A model generated the notes under the pieces. The model saw only the letters and a list, made by a program, of their open reading frames with translations. It had not been told where the DNA came from and made no database searches. This document shows, piece by piece, positions 29,229-29,977 of a stretch of DNA of 29,977 nt. How positions within the stretch are numbered: position 1 is the first letter of the stretch; each line of letters opens with the position of its first letter. The translations under genes were made by a program, and so were the position numbers. This DNA is from Gnetum montanum. Its lineage: Eukaryota; Streptophyta; Gnetopsida; Gnetales; Gnetaceae. Location: positions 253,314-283,290 of the forward strand of contig MNCI01017725.1 in the NCBI GenBank assembly GCA_015680685.1. Direction: 5' to 3'.

Positions 29229-29977
29229 TACCCCCATGACTGAATGAAAACTCGTCCTCGAGTTCCTTACAATGATATCAGGTAGGTATGGGATTATTAG
29301 GGGAAATGGAACTAATGGGATGACATGTGAACGGTCTTTATTACAAGACTTGACAAAACTGGTGTTCATGACAACAAGGGTGAACACCTTATTACAATGA
29401 CATCAGGCCACAGTTGGCAGCTGAGAGAAAAGAGGAGAGAGAATAGAAGAGAAGAAGAGAGAAGAGTCTTGTTGCTGCCAACGCCTAGATTGCGCCTTTC
29501 GTTGTCCATCCGTAAGCGCATTATCAATTCTGCTCCTTGCATAGCGGCTTCAATGCTGCTCCATTCCAAGTGTTTGCTCCAGATCCATTCCGTTGTTGTA
29601 TGATGGCCATCTGCACCCACAACACAATCATATATTAGCAAGGGTAATTGAATCATTAAGTAAAGCATACCTTGCTTCGGTTTAGGTTCCTTGGCTAAGT
29701 TGTGGTATGGCTAATATGGATCTGGGAAAATGTAGATGATGACTACCGAAAGCATAGGGGTTAGGAAGAAAAACGAAAAAATCTGGGGCTTAGGATAAAA
29801 ATTGAAAAATCAGGCCCCGTACCCCCATGACTAATCGCGAAACTCCGGTAGCGTTAAAATGGAGAGAGAAAAAGGAATAGGGATGATAGGGAAAAAGGGA
29901 CAACTATGGCATCGATAACAAGGATGTCATGATGGAAATGAACAAAAATGTGAATTAATTGCAAAACGTTAAGGAAA
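29229..29977 (-). mobile_element. Internal 3' region of the youngest element (runs off the window)
   Basis: It begins with the antisense terminus (PPT, then CTCGTCCTCGAGTT). It contains a GA-rich tract (29424-29468) and a second PPT-like block GTACCCCCATGACTAATCG at 29819-29837, which corresponds to 6456-6474 of the 7.1-kb element. No known protein domain is recognised. The open frame 29366-29668 has no match that I know. Confidence 0.6.

Overview
This is nuclear DNA from a seed plant with a large, repeat-dominated genome. One intact, intronless plant gene, a cation/Ca2+ exchanger of the CCX type at 20792-22783 (+), sits in roughly 28 kb of nested LTR retrotransposons, LINE remnants and tRNA-derived SINE-like sequence. 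The density, nesting and heavy decay suggest a gymnosperm-like genome, but nothing in the window proves the lineage.

Layout. Bases 1-4477 are a stack of related LTR elements: a minus-strand LTR fragment (1-322) inserted in the frame of a degraded coiled-coil ORF (323-1923), then a polypurine tract (PPT) and plus-strand LTR (2257-3150), then a second element's 3' internal end and LTR (3608-4477). Bases 4885-12023 are a complete minus-strand LTR retrotransposon with a perfect 5-bp target-site duplication (TTAAG), a tRNA-Asp-like primer binding site and a broken gag, but no recognisable protease, reverse transcriptase or integrase. It looks like a gag-only, non-autonomous member of the Athila/Tat side of Ty3/gypsy.

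Bases about 4286-14983 (copy A) and 14984-20700 (copy B) are a tandem duplication. Each unit carries an LTR tail, an L1-type LINE fragment, several SINE-like/tRNA-like sequences and a GC-richer block that in copy B lies directly upstream of the CCX start codon. Copy A was later split by the 7.1-kb retrotransposon. Copy B was split by two LTR insertions of another subfamily (16331-17206, and 17893-19108, which contains an 882-base assembly gap).

Downstream of CCX (22784-29977) are the gene's 3' flank, AT-rich DNA, a second, different LINE remnant on the minus strand (24140-25920), a minus-strand LTR element with the same coiled-coil ORF in ruins (26440-28432), and a younger-looking LTR element inserted in it (28433 to the window end).

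Main points of interest: (1) duplication of the CCX upstream region; (2) one LTR family whose U3 repeat module just upstream of the TATA box is swapped between subfamilies (palindromic GATATCGC arrays, 14-bp minisatellite, or ATGCAT clusters); (3) a conserved 3' coiled-coil ORF of unknown function in this family; (4) decay by apparent C-to-T change at glutamine codons; (5) an age conflict between a retrotransposon's LTR divergence and the divergence of the duplication it interrupts. Several single 'n' bases mark uncollapsed contig overlaps, so some short repeats are assembly artefacts.
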